This document shows positions 14,898 through 23,172 of a stretch of 37,986 nt of DNA, piece after piece. Made by a program: the position numbers and the translations under genes. The DNA comes from Lentzea indica (GTDB taxonomy: Bacteria > Actinomycetota > Actinomycetes > Mycobacteriales > Pseudonocardiaceae). Within the stretch, counting starts at the first letter, position 1. Every line of letters begins with the position of its first letter. Under the pieces are notes generated by a model. It was not told the origin of the DNA, made no database searches, and worked only from the letters and a program-made list of their open reading frames with translations. The stretch covers positions 1 through 37,986 of the forward strand of contig NZ_VSRL01000068.1 of the NCBI RefSeq assembly GCF_012184385.1, read 5' to 3'.

Positions 14898-16436
14898 TCA
14901 GTGCTGCGGTGCCCTGCGCGGACGACCGGTGCGCTCGGTCCGGCCGAAAGCTCGGCCGCCCTCGGAGCGCTCCGAGCGGCGCGGGCCGCTGCGGAACTCG
15001 CCGCCCTCGGAGCGACGACCACCGGAACCGCCGCGGTACTCACCGCGACCACCGGCGGCAGGAGCGCCGAAACGACGACCGCCGCCGCCACCGCCACGAC
15101 GGGCCGGCTTCTCGCGTTCGATGATCGGCTCGCCGGTCGGGATGCGGGCGCCGGTGATGCGGATCAGGTCCTCGTCACCGGGGCGCACCTTCGTGCTCTC
15201 CGGGCGGATGCCCGCACGGGCGGCCATGCCCTGGACCGCGCGGCGCTGGTCGTGGGTGACCAGCGTGACGACCGTGCCGGACTGGCCGGCGCGAGCCGTG
15301 CGGCCTGCGCGGTGCAGGTAGTCCTTCGGGTCGGCAGGCGGGTCGACGTGGACGACGAGCGAGACGTCGTCGACGTGGATGCCGCGAGCCGCCACGTCCG
15401 TCGCGATGAGGACGGGAGTGGTGCCCTCGCGGAACTCGCCGAGCACGCGGGTGCGCGCGCTCTGCGCCTTGCCGCCGTGCAGCGCGCCCGCGTTGACGCC
15501 CATCGAACGCAGCTTCTTGGCCAGGCGGTCCACGTGGTGCTTGGTGCGCACGAACATGATCGTGCGGCCCTCGCGTGCGGCCACCTCGTTCACCACGTTC
15601 TGCTTGTCCTCAGCGGACACGAACAGCAGGTGGTGCTCCATCGTCGTGACGCTGGCGGTGGCCGGGGCCACCGAGTGCGTCACCGGGTTGTGCAGGTACT
15701 GGCGGACCAGCTTGTCCACGTCGCCGTCGAGCGTCGCGGAGAACAGCAGGCGCTGGCCGTCCTGCGGGGTCAGGTCCAGGATCGCGCGGACCTGGGGCAT
15801 GAAGCCCATGTCCGCCATCTGGTCGGCCTCGTCCAGCGCGGTGATCTCGACCTGACCCAGGTCGCAGGTCCCCTGGCGGACGTGGTCGGACAGGCGGCCC
15901 GGCGTGGCGATCAGCAGGTCGACGCCGCGGCGCAGGTGATCGATCTGGCGCGGGAACGACGTGCCACCGACGATCGTGCGGCACCACAGGTTCAGCGAGC
16001 GGGCGTGCGGCATGAGCGCCGTCTCCACCTGCATCGCCAGTTCACGGGTCGGGACCAGGATCAGGCCGCGCGGCTTGTGCGGCACGGACCTGCCGCTCGC
16101 GAGGCGGGTCAGCATGGCGAGACCGAACGCGAGCGTCTTGCCGGAGCCGGTCTGGCCGCGGCCGAGGATGTCACGCCCCGACATCGCGTCGGGCAGGGTG
16201 GCTGCCTGGATCGGGAACGGTTCGGTGATCTCGTTGGCGACGAGCGACTTGATCAGCGCGTCAGCCAGGCCGAGCTCGGCGAACGAGGGCAGCGGGCCTT
16301 CCGGCAGCGTGCTCTCGAAGACCTCGGCGACGATCGGCTCCTCGATCCGCGCTTGCGGACGGGAGTTGCCCTGGCGGCCCGAGCGGCGCCGCGGCTTGCC
16401 GCGGCTGAAAGAGCGCTCGGAACGACCTTCGGACAT
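14898..16436 (-). CDS. DEAD-box ATP-dependent RNA helicase
   Basis: All core motifs are present in order: FPIQAATLPDAMSGRDIL (Q motif), GRGQTGSGKT (I), PTRELA (Ia), TPGR (Ib), DEAD in ALDEADQMADMGF (II), FSATL (III), ARGIHVDDV (V) and HRAGRTARAG (VI). The C-terminal tail is rich in Arg and Gly (RRGGGGGGRRFG and GGRGEYRGG), as in cold-related RhlE/CsdA-type helicases that bind RNA loosely. It would unwind short RNA duplexes in ribosome assembly or cold adaptation. The start is the ATG at 16436, giving about 512 residues. A TTG at 16445 in the same frame has a better placed GGAGG, so nine bases of uncertainty remain. A 234-base leader precedes it. Confidence 0.92.
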   Translation of the reverse strand: MSEGRSERSFSRGKPRRRSGRQGNSRPQARIEEPIVAEVFESTLPEGPLPSFAELGLADALIKSLVANEITEPFPIQAATLPDAMSGRDILGRGQTGSGKTLAFGLAMLTRLASGRSVPHKPRGLILVPTRELAMQVETALMPHARSLNLWCRTIVGGTSFPRQIDHLRRGVDLLIATPGRLSDHVRQGTCDLGQVEITALDEADQMADMGFMPQVRAILDLTPQDGQRLLFSATLDGDVDKLVRQYLHNPVTHSVAPATASVTTMEHHLLFVSAEDKQNVVNEVAAREGRTIMFVRTKHHVDRLAKKLRSMGVNAGALHGGKAQSARTRVLGEFREGTTPVLIATDVAARGIHVDDVSLVVHVDPPADPKDYLHRAGRTARAGQSGTVVTLVTHDQRRAVQGMAARAGIRPESTKVRPGDEDLIRITGARIPTGEPIIEREKPARRGGGGGGRRFGAPAAGGRGEYRGGSGGRRSEGGEFRSGPRRSERSEGGRAFGRTERTGRPRRAPQH

Positions 16437-16670
16437 TGATGGCAAAACAAACCTCCGGGACATGGCACGTCTCGAGGCTGCCCCGCGCGCTACCGCGGTG
16501 CCGATCACAAGGACGGGCCCGGCGTGATGGTCACGCCGCTGATGAGTGGGTGGAAACACCGGTCAACGGCCGTCAAGCCTTCATCGGTGTACAGCACAGT
16601 CTAGCTGATCAATGGCCACGCCCTGCGCGCCCGGCAGTGTCGTTGGACACGGCCGGACGCGCAACGTGAC

Positions 16671-17639
16671 TCACCCCATGCCCGCCACGTCCAGCAGCGT
16701 TGCCACCAGCGCGGACGGGTCGGCGATCTCCGGCGGGAGGCCGCGCGAGGCGAACCACTCGCTGATGTTGCGGACGTCGCGGTCGAGGAACTCCACACCG
16801 CGGGGGTTCGCGACGAGGTCGACCACCTGCGGCAGGTCGATCATGATCAGCCTGCTGTCGTGGACCATCAGGTTGTACGCGGACAGGTCGCCGTGCGTGA
16901 CGCCCGCCTCCGCGAGCGTCATCAACGTGCCGACCAGCTGACGCCACAGGTCGAGCAGCTCGTCCTCTTCCGGACGGGCCTGCGCGAGCCGCGGTGCCGC
17001 GTTGCCCTCGTCGTCACCGATGAACTCCAGCAGCAGCTCCGTGCCGCTGCGCTGCACGGGATACGGCACGGGTGCGCCGATCTGCCACAACTTGGCGAGC
17101 GCGGCGAACTCCGCGACCGCCCACTGCTCCGCGATCAGGTTGCGCCCGAACGCGGTGCGGTTCTGGATGGCCCGCATCTCGCGGGACTTCTTCATCCTGC
17201 GACCCTCCAGATATCCCGCGTCGCGGTGGAACATCCGGTGGTCGTTGCTGCGGTAGCGCTTGGCGGCGAGCAGGCACGCCTTCTCGCCCATCGCGCGTTC
17301 CAGCAGGAAGACGTCCGCCTCCTTGCCGGTCTTCACGATGCCCAGCTCGCGGTCCACCGCGGCCAGCTCGGTGACGAGCCAGTCCGGGTGGGGCTTGGGG
17401 CCCTGGTCGGCGTCGCCCCACGTGGACCAGCGATCGCCGTCCTCGGGGGTGTCCGCCGTGCTGAGCTGGTCTTCGCGCACTCGCGAGACCCGCAGTTTTT
17501 CTTCTTCCGTCATGCGGCCGCGACGCGTCGGTTCCGCGTCGTCGCGGGTCTTGTTGGTGCGCTTTCCCTTGCGCCGCATGGTGTCGTCGGCGCCATCGAA
17601 AGCAGATTCGTAACGTTCGAAAAGATCGTGCTCGCGCAC
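16671..17639 (-). CDS. RIO-family serine/threonine protein kinase
   Basis: The 322-residue protein has the RIO kinase features GIVKTGKEADVFLLER (nucleotide loop) and LLAAKRYR (Lys). The catalytic loop is VTHGDLSAYNLM (Asp and Asn), and IMIDLPQVVD holds the metal-binding Asp. RIO1-like kinases in bacteria and archaea are linked to ribosome maturation, which suits the RNA helicase gene just downstream on the same strand. The start is the GTG at 17639, behind GGGAGA; a longer frame to 17753 lacks a ribosome site. The first 80 residues are charged and probably disordered (TMRRKGKRTNKTRDD). It appears to be expressed separately from the helicase, with 234 bases between. Confidence 0.9.
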   Translation of the reverse strand: MREHDLFERYESAFDGADDTMRRKGKRTNKTRDDAEPTRRGRMTEEEKLRVSRVREDQLSTADTPEDGDRWSTWGDADQGPKPHPDWLVTELAAVDRELGIVKTGKEADVFLLERAMGEKACLLAAKRYRSNDHRMFHRDAGYLEGRRMKKSREMRAIQNRTAFGRNLIAEQWAVAEFAALAKLWQIGAPVPYPVQRSGTELLLEFIGDDEGNAAPRLAQARPEEDELLDLWRQLVGTLMTLAEAGVTHGDLSAYNLMVHDSRLIMIDLPQVVDLVANPRGVEFLDRDVRNISEWFASRGLPPEIADPSALVATLLDVAGMG

Positions 17640-17846
17640 GGTGGGGTCTCCCGGAAGGTGAGGGTGACCGCCCCACAGGCGCTCTGCGATCAAACGATGC
17701 TGATCAGGCGCGAAGGGCGGAAGGACGGGTCGCGATCGCGGTGCCACGTCCAAAGACAGGCTCTGACATCTCGCACCTCCTCGTCCCTCACGCCGAACTT
17801 CGGCGAGCTGAAGCTTGCCCGGCCTCCCGCCGGGCCCGCAACCGAA

Positions 17847-18575
17847 TTAATCAGTGATCAGGTCGGCGGTCTTCTCGCCGGTCGGCTCGAGCCGCATCCC
17901 GGCCTTCTCCGCGAGCCTGACCAGGCCTTTCAGGTCGTTCGGCGCTGTCCTGCTCTTCGCGATGGCACGCGCGAGCAGACCCTTGTGGGCCTTGTTGAAG
18001 TGGCTCACGACCTTGCCCTCGCTCGTGATCACCCGCACGACGACGGCGTGCGGGATCTTCGCGAGGCTCGAGTACGCGCCGGAACGCAGATCGACGACGA
18101 ACTCGTCGGCCTCCTTGAGCACCGGCTCCAGCGCCGGCTTCCACAACGTGCGCAGACTGCCGTGGGACGGCAGCGTACTGCCGCCCGACAGCCGGTACGC
18201 GGGCACCGGATCCCCGCCGCGGATCGCCCCGAACAGCGCCGATGCGACCGCCAGCCGCTCGCAGGCCCGCTCGCGCTCGGCCTTCTTGAGCGACGGGAAG
18301 TCCAGGTTGTCGTAGAGCACGCCGGTGTAGCGCAGAAGCGCGGGCGTCGTTTCGGACGTGCGCAGTGCCGCGTTGCGGTGCACCTCGTCGACCTGGCGCT
18401 CGGAGATGTCGAGCGCCTTGAGGCTCGCCGGGACGTCCTTCGCGAGGTCGGCCAGCGCGGACACCAGCTTGTCGCGGACCGGGTTCAGCTCGGGGAACGA
18501 CAGCGCGTCGAGGTCGAGCGGCGCACCCTCGCCGCCGATCGCCTTGGTCTCCGACGGGGGAAGCAGCACCAGCAC
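17847..18575 (-). CDS. yaaA: YaaA-family peroxide stress protein (DUF328)
   Basis: This 242-residue protein begins MLVLLPPSETKAIGG, the family signature. It contains VHRNAALRTSET, LYDNLDF, FVVDLRSGAYSSL and KVVSHFNKAHKGLLARAI, all typical of YaaA. E. coli YaaA lowers free intracellular iron during peroxide stress and binds DNA; the actinobacterial forms are less studied. It starts at a GTG at 18575 and ends at 17847. It is divergent from a short gene fragment that follows at 18605. The 207 bases between it and the RIO kinase gene hold no gene that I can support. Confidence 0.9.
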   Translation of the reverse strand: MLVLLPPSETKAIGGEGAPLDLDALSFPELNPVRDKLVSALADLAKDVPASLKALDISERQVDEVHRNAALRTSETTPALLRYTGVLYDNLDFPSLKKAERERACERLAVASALFGAIRGGDPVPAYRLSGGSTLPSHGSLRTLWKPALEPVLKEADEFVVDLRSGAYSSLAKIPHAVVVRVITSEGKVVSHFNKAHKGLLARAIAKSRTAPNDLKGLVRLAEKAGMRLEPTGEKTADLITD

Positions 18576-18604
18576 GGTGGAAAGGGTAGGCCAAGGCCCG
18601 AAAA

Positions 18605-18835
18605 CCGCTGGACCTGCGTCGTCCTCTGTACGCGTGGCCGCAGTGGACCGCGCTCTTCAGGTCGCTCGACGCGCGGCTGCGCCCTCAGGTGGCCGCGGCC
18701 CGCTTCCTGTTCGGAGTGGACCGGGGCGCCGTCGCCGCCGACGACGACCCGATCCCGGTGCTGGAGTTCGCGGCGTTCGCGGGCGAGGAGATCAACCGGA
18801 CCCGGCGGGAAGGCGTGGAACACCTAGCTCAGTGA
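18605..18835 (+). pseudogene. Startless gene fragment (about 75 residues)
   Basis: The frame reads PLDLRRPLYAWPQWTALF and continues through AAARFLFGVDRGAVAADDDP to VLEFAAFAGEEINRTRREGV and a TGA. The composition and the motif-like Trp/Phe pattern look like real protein. There is, however, no ATG, GTG or TTG in frame near its beginning, and a TAG closes the frame at 18587. The first standard start is a GTG at 18689, well inside. It may be the 3' end of a gene that lost its beginning, or a gene that uses a CTG start. I do not recognise the family. Its end overlaps a tRNA-like element. Confidence 0.4.
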
Positions 18836-18881
18836 TGGACCGCCCGGCTCTTGATCCGGGGGGCTCGAGCCCGGTCGGTTC
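18818..18881 (+). other. Degenerate tRNA-like element
   Basis: The order of parts matches a tRNA. GAACACC pairs with GGT-GTTC (two extra bases) as acceptor stem. TAGCTCAGT follows as the D-arm box with three of four D-stem pairs, then CCCGG/CCGGG forms a perfect anticodon stem with an eight-base loop CTCTTGAT. GGCTCGAGCCC resembles the T-arm box (GGTTCGANNCC). At 64 bases it is short: the variable region and part of the T stem are missing, and the loop has one base too many. It cannot be a working tRNA. It could also be a hairpin terminator at the junction of two convergent genes. Confidence 0.35.
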
Positions 18882-18882
18882 T

Positions 18883-19638
18883 CTAGGGAGCCTGCAGCGT
18901 CACGTACGCGAGACCCAGCGTGCCGCGCCACCCGCGCAGACGGAAGTTGCGATGTCTGTCGGCCTTCGCGCGGATCTCCTCGGCGTGCGGAGAGTCCGGG
19001 TTGTCGCGCAACCAGCGTTCCCACGCCAGGCCGTGCCCGTTCTCGAACACGTCCCACTCGTCGAGGCTCGCCTGCTCCACCGCGAGCATGCGGTACCCGT
19101 GCGTGTGAGCGAGGTCCACCAGGTCGGCCAGTGAGCTGTACTGGTCGCGTGGGACCGGCATCGCCGCGAGCTGCTCCTCGGTCGGCTCGCGTTCCCAGAA
19201 ACCCTCACCCAGCAACAGCTTCCCGCCCGCGCGCAGCAGTTGCCTCGCCGCGGTGAGCGCGTTCGCCGTGTGCTGCAACGGGTCTCCGCCCCACACCTGG
19301 CTGGCGCCGTTGACCACGACGACGTCGACCGGCCTGTCGGGTTGCCACTGGGCGACGTCGGCCACCTGCAGGCTGACACGCGGCAGAAGGCCTCGTGCTT
19401 CGGCGTTGGCCTGGGCGTGCGCGATGGCTGTGGCGTCGAGGTCGACACCCGTGCCGGTGGCGGTGGGTGCGGCTTCGAGCACTCGCAACAGGAACTCCGC
19501 CCAGCCGCAGCCGACGTCCAGCACGTGTGCGCCGTCGAGCGGCTTCAGCGTGTGGATCAGGCGGGCGGCCCGTTCCTCGGACAGCGGTCCGTGGAACGTG
19601 AGGTCGTCGTGCAGCGGTGCGATCTCCGGTGTCGTCAT
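18883..19638 (-). CDS. SAM-dependent methyltransferase (class I)
   Basis: The 251-residue protein has motif I HVLDVGCGWAEFLLRVLEA, an acidic end of strand 2 (TGVDLDATAIAHAQ), motif II-like LQVADVAQWQ and motif IV VVNGASQVWGG. It therefore binds S-adenosylmethionine and methylates a small molecule or macromolecule in the cytoplasm. The C-terminal third (DLAHTHGYRMLAVEQASLDE and AWERWLRDNPDSPHA) is shared by a group of actinobacterial methyltransferases of unknown substrate. The ATG at 19638 is the natural start. It is divergent from the double GNAT gene by 86 bases. Confidence 0.88.
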   Translation of the reverse strand: MTTPEIAPLHDDLTFHGPLSEERAARLIHTLKPLDGAHVLDVGCGWAEFLLRVLEAAPTATGTGVDLDATAIAHAQANAEARGLLPRVSLQVADVAQWQPDRPVDVVVVNGASQVWGGDPLQHTANALTAARQLLRAGGKLLLGEGFWEREPTEEQLAAMPVPRDQYSSLADLVDLAHTHGYRMLAVEQASLDEWDVFENGHGLAWERWLRDNPDSPHAEEIRAKADRHRNFRLRGWRGTLGLAYVTLQAP

Positions 19639-19724
19639 CGCACGCAGGATGGCGTCGGCGGCCCGGTCCGGGCAACGCGTTATTCGGTTGTTGGGGTCAT
19701 CACCTCCCCGTAGCTTCAGTTGAC

Positions 19725-20678
19725 GTGGAACTCGTGTGGCGCGCGCTCACGACAGCGGACATCCCGGCGGTGTCCGCGCTTTACGGCGCGGCCGAGTCGG
19801 TTGACGACACCGGTGAGCTGCTGTCCGAAGAGGACTTCGCCGAGTCGTTCGCCGAGTCGGACCTGCCAGGCGGGTCGCTGGCCGTGCTCGTGGACGACGT
19901 GCTCGCGGCGTACGGCCTGGTCGCGCTGCGGGACAATCCCGTGGGCACGCACCGCGTCCGCCTCGACGGGATGGTGCACCCGGAGTTCCGCCGCAACGGC
20001 ATCGGGCGTCAACTGCTGCCGCGCCTCGTCACGATGGCGCGCGAACTGCACGCTGCACGTCACCCGGCGATGCCCATGGTGGCGACCACCATGGTCGAGA
20101 GCCGCTCGGCGGGCCACGTGGCGCTGGCCGAGTCACTCGGTTTCAGTGCGGACCGCCACTTCTACGAGCTGGAGGTGGCACTGGGCGAGTCACTCGCCCA
20201 GGTCCCGATCTCGTCCGCCTACGAGATCGTGCCGTTCTCCCCGGCCCGCGACGACGAGGTCCGCCAGGTGTGCAACGCGGCTTTCGCCGCGCACTGGGGC
20301 TCGACCGAGCGCAGCCCCGAGGAATGGGCGGCGTCCTTCACCAACAGCAAGCGGTTCGTTCCGGAGACCTCCTTTCTGGCGCTCGAAGACGGCGCCGTGA
20401 TCGGTTTCGTGCTCGCACGGCACTACCCGGTCGTCGAGGAGCTGACCGGCGTCCGCGAACTGTGGATCGGGGACGTCGGCACCCTCGCGGAGCACCGCGG
20501 GCGTGGCGTCGCCTCGGCCTTGCTGAGCTGGACGTTGGCTCAGGCGAAGGCGCAGGGCTACGACCGTGCCGGGCTGTCCGTGGACACGGCCAACCCGACC
20601 CGTGCGCTCGGTGTGTACGAGCGCGCCGGGTTCGAGGTGGCTCGGACGTGGATCGACTACGGGTTGCGGTCGAGCTGA
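19725..20678 (+). CDS. GNAT family N-acetyltransferase with two GNAT domains
   Basis: The 317-residue protein has two acetyltransferase domains in tandem. The first (about 5-155) has the coenzyme A loop HPEFRRNGIGRQLL. The second (about 165-315) has LAEHRGRGVASALLSW, followed by the NPTRALGVYERAGFEV block seen at the end of active GNAT domains. This layout is like mycothiol synthase MshD and related double GNAT proteins, but the MshD identity is not established here. The GTG at 19725 is chosen, behind a GT-rich leader; longer frames upstream have no ribosome site. The last 89 bases of the gene and the sequence after its stop are copied at 20745-20873. Confidence 0.85.
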   Translation: MELVWRALTTADIPAVSALYGAAESVDDTGELLSEEDFAESFAESDLPGGSLAVLVDDVLAAYGLVALRDNPVGTHRVRLDGMVHPEFRRNGIGRQLLPRLVTMARELHAARHPAMPMVATTMVESRSAGHVALAESLGFSADRHFYELEVALGESLAQVPISSAYEIVPFSPARDDEVRQVCNAAFAAHWGSTERSPEEWAASFTNSKRFVPETSFLALEDGAVIGFVLARHYPVVEELTGVRELWIGDVGTLAEHRGRGVASALLSWTLAQAKAQGYDRAGLSVDTANPTRALGVYERAGFEVARTWIDYGLRSS

Positions 20679-20873
20679 GCTAGCGCTCTTCGCCGGCCTG
20701 GCCGACACAGGGCTACAAAGGCTCTACGACCCTGCCGGGCACGACCAACTCGACCCGTCCGCTCGGTACGCACGAGCGCGCCGGGTTCGAGGTGGCACGG
20801 ACCTGGACCGACCCGAGGCTCCCAAGTCGATCCGAGCGGGAGCTAGAGCTCTTCGCCCGCTTGGCCGACGCAG
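20590..20873. repeat. Diverged tandem duplication of the GNAT/VOC convergent junction
   Basis: Copy 1 spans about 20590-20709 and copy 2 about 20745-20873, with 35 bases between. Shared stretches include GAGCGCGCCGGGTTCGAGG, GGACGTGGA/GGACCTGGA and GCTCTTCGCC. Each copy contains the last GNAT codons on the plus strand and the last VOC codons on the minus strand (CVGQAGEER in copy 1, CVGQAGEEL in copy 2). The region once held one junction that was duplicated and then drifted. The intervening bases and copy 1 to the right of the GNAT stop hold no functional gene. Confidence 0.8.
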
Positions 20874-21202
20874 AACTCGTTGCCGTCCGGGTCGGCGAGC
20901 ACCGACCAGACGATGCCGGGAACGCTGTGCACCGCGACCTCGGTGGCGCCCAGCGCGACGAGTCTGGCGACCTCCGCCTTGCGGTCCGGCACGTGCGAGT
21001 CGAAGTGGATGCGGTTCTTGCCCGGCGTGGCGTCCGGCACCTGCTGGATGCCGAGGGCCGGACCGTGTTCGGTGTTCGGCGCGAGGACGATGAACTCGCC
21101 CCAGTCGTTCTGGATGGTGGTGTTCAGCGCGGCCGTCCAGAACTCCGCGAGCTTGCGGGCGTCGCCGGTGTCGATGGTGAGCATGGCAATCGTCAGGGAC
21201 AT
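20843..21202 (-). CDS. VOC/glyoxalase-fold protein
   Basis: This 119-residue protein starts [20 protein letters not shown] and ends [10 protein letters not shown]. It has the paired beta-alpha-beta-beta-beta units of the vicinal oxygen chelate fold, with [24 protein letters not shown] and [10 protein letters not shown]. The HFD and DPDGNEF segments are the usual second-half residues of the glyoxalase-like group. Substrates range from methylglyoxal adducts to antibiotics, and the present one is unknown. The ATG at 21202 is preferred over an upstream ATG at 21283, which has no support. It is convergent with the GNAT gene across a duplicated junction. Confidence 0.85.
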   Translation of the reverse strand: MSLTIAMLTIDTGDARKLAEFWTAALNTTIQNDWGEFIVLAPNTEHGPALGIQQVPDATPGKNRIHFDSHVPDRKAEVARLVALGATEVAVHSVPGIVWSVLADPDGNEFCVGQAGEEL

Positions 21203-21377
21203 GCGACGGACGCTACTCAGGGGGTCTGACAATTCTGGTTCAAGCAGGTCAGAGGCCCTGAAACTGGAGATCGAACACCACAAAAAGATCAGCCGTACCT
21301 ATAGATATACCGCTGCGGTTCCAGCACCGGAGCAACCAGTACGCTGCTCCAACAGCCGTGAAAGAGGAGTACCCACC

Positions 21378-23120
21378 GTGATCACCAGGATGTCGTCGCT
21401 GTTCCTGCGCACTCTTCGCGAGGATCCGGCGGACGCCGAAGTGCCCAGCCACAAGCTGCTGGTGCGCGCCGGCTACGTCCGCCGCGTCGCGCCGGGCGGA
21501 TACTCCTGGCTGCCGCTCGGGCTGAAGGTCCTGCGCAACATCGAGGCCGTCGTCCGCGAGGAGATGGACGCGTTCGGCGCGCAGGAGATCCAGTTCCCCG
21601 CCCTGCTGCCCAAGGAGCCCTACGAGGCGACCAACCGGTGGGAGGAGTACGGGCCCAACATCTTCCGGCTCAAGGACCGCAAGGGCGCCGACTACCTGCT
21701 CGGTCCCACGCACGAGGAGCTGTTCACCCTCACCGTGAAGGGTGAGTACAGCTCCTACAAGGACTACCCGGTCACGCTGTACCAGATCCAGACCAAGTAC
21801 CGCGACGAGGCGCGTCCCCGTGCGGGCATCCTGCGCGGCCGCGAGTTCCTGATGAAGGACTCGTACTCGTTCGACCTCACCGACGAGGGCTTGAGCAAGT
21901 CCTACCAGGACCACCGCGACGCCTACATCCGCATCTTCGACAGGCTCGGCCTCGAGTACGTGGTCGTGTCGGCGACGTCCGGTGCGATGGGCGGCTCCGC
22001 GTCCGAGGAGTTCCTCGCCGTCGCCGAGACGGGTGAGGACACGTTCGTGCGCAGCACCGAGTCGGGCTACGCGGCGAACGTCGAGGCCGTCACGACGCCG
22101 GTGCCCGCCGAGCAGTCGATCGACGACAAGCCCGCGGCGCAGGTGCACCACACGCCGAACACGCCCACCATCGAGACGTTGGTGGACTTCCTGAACGCGA
22201 ACACCGACCGCAAGTTCACCGCGGCGGACACGCTGAAGAACGTCCTGGTCAAGCTGAAGCAGCCCGGCAAGGACTGGGAGCTGCTCGCCGTGGCCGTCCC
22301 CGGCGACCGCGAGGTGGACTTCAAGCGCCTCGAGGCGGCGATGGAGCCCGCAGAGGTCGCGATGGTCGACGAGGCGGACTTCGCCAAGAACTCGTTCCTG
22401 GTCAAGGGTTACATCGGACCGGGCGCGATCCAGGCGAACGGCATCCGCTTCCTCGCCGACCCCCGCGTCGTCAAGGGCACCGCGTGGGTCACCGGTGCGG
22501 ACAAGGCCGACCACCACGTCGTCGACCTCGTGGCCGGCCGCGACTTCACGCCCGACGGCGTCATCGACGTCGCCGAGGTCCGCGAGGGCGACCCGTCGCC
22601 CGACGGCAAGGGTGTGCTGGTCGCCGCGCGCGGCATCGAGATCGGTCACATCTTCCAGCTCGGCCGCAAGTACGCGGACGCGTTCTCGCTCGACGCCCTC
22701 GGACCGGACTCCAAGCCCGTCCGCATCACCATGGGCTCGTACGGCGTCGGCGTCTCGCGTCTCGTCGCGGCCATCGCCGAGCAGTCGCACGACGACCGCG
22801 GCCTGATCTGGCCCCGCAACGTCGCCCCCGCCGACATCCACGTCGTCATCGCGGGCAAGGACGAGACGCTCGTCCAGGCCGGTGAGGACTTCGCGAAGCA
22901 TCTCAGCGCCAAGGGCTTCAAGGTCCTGCTGGACGACCGCAAGGCGAGCCCCGGCGTGAAGTTCGCGGACGCCGAGCTCGTCGGCATCCCGACGATCCTG
23001 GTGATCGGCCGCGGCCTGCAGAACGGCGTCGTCGAGGTCAAGGACCGCAAGTCCGGTGACCGCGTCGAGGTGCCGGTCGCGGAGGCCGTCGACCACCTGG
23101 TGCAGCTCGTCCGCGGCTGA
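21378..23120 (+). CDS. proS: Prolyl-tRNA synthetase ProS (bacterial type with insertion domain)
   Basis: The 580-residue enzyme charges tRNA-Pro. It starts [20 protein letters not shown] and has the class II motif 2 region [21 protein letters not shown] and motif 3 [13 protein letters not shown]. An insertion of about 180 residues between motifs 2 and 3 (about 225-400, with [19 protein letters not shown]) is the YbaK-like editing domain of the long bacterial form. The anticodon-binding domain is C-terminal ([11 protein letters not shown] through [20 protein letters not shown]). The GTG at 21378 follows AAAGAGGAG. The 175-base leader has an AT-rich patch (CCTATAGATATACC) but no convincing -35 box or T-box. 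A classical terminator follows. Confidence 0.95.
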   Translation: MITRMSSLFLRTLREDPADAEVPSHKLLVRAGYVRRVAPGGYSWLPLGLKVLRNIEAVVREEMDAFGAQEIQFPALLPKEPYEATNRWEEYGPNIFRLKDRKGADYLLGPTHEELFTLTVKGEYSSYKDYPVTLYQIQTKYRDEARPRAGILRGREFLMKDSYSFDLTDEGLSKSYQDHRDAYIRIFDRLGLEYVVVSATSGAMGGSASEEFLAVAETGEDTFVRSTESGYAANVEAVTTPVPAEQSIDDKPAAQVHHTPNTPTIETLVDFLNANTDRKFTAADTLKNVLVKLKQPGKDWELLAVAVPGDREVDFKRLEAAMEPAEVAMVDEADFAKNSFLVKGYIGPGAIQANGIRFLADPRVVKGTAWVTGADKADHHVVDLVAGRDFTPDGVIDVAEVREGDPSPDGKGVLVAARGIEIGHIFQLGRKYADAFSLDALGPDSKPVRITMGSYGVGVSRLVAAIAEQSHDDRGLIWPRNVAPADIHVVIAGKDETLVQAGEDFAKHLSAKGFKVLLDDRKASPGVKFADAELVGIPTILVIGRGLQNGVVEVKDRKSGDRVEVPVAEAVDHLVQLVRG

Positions 23121-23131
23121 CGGAATCCCGA

Positions 23132-23166
23132 AACGCCCGGCCGGTGGTCCCGGCCGGGCGTTTTTT
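23132..23166 (+). terminator. Rho-independent terminator of proS
   Basis: AACGCCCGGCCGG at 23132-23144 pairs with CCGGCCGGGCGTT at 23150-23162 around five bases, and a run of six T covers 23161-23166. It lies 11 bases after the proS stop and before the end of the convergent SARP gene. Confidence 0.93.
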
Positions 23167-23172
23167 CGCGGG

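Noticed and set aside
14880..16439. Long plus-strand frame opposite the helicase gene
   Set aside because: It is the mirror frame of a gene with all DEAD-box motifs; the product is rich in Arg, Ala, Val and His and has no recognisable domain.
16860..18827. Plus-strand frame of 655 codons across the RIO kinase and YaaA genes
   Set aside because: Both genes underneath it are clear on the minus strand. The frame's end overlaps the startless fragment only by chance and in a different frame.
21203..21377. T-box or other riboswitch before proS
   Set aside because: No T-box bulge sequence and no antiterminator/terminator pair was found in the 175-base leader.
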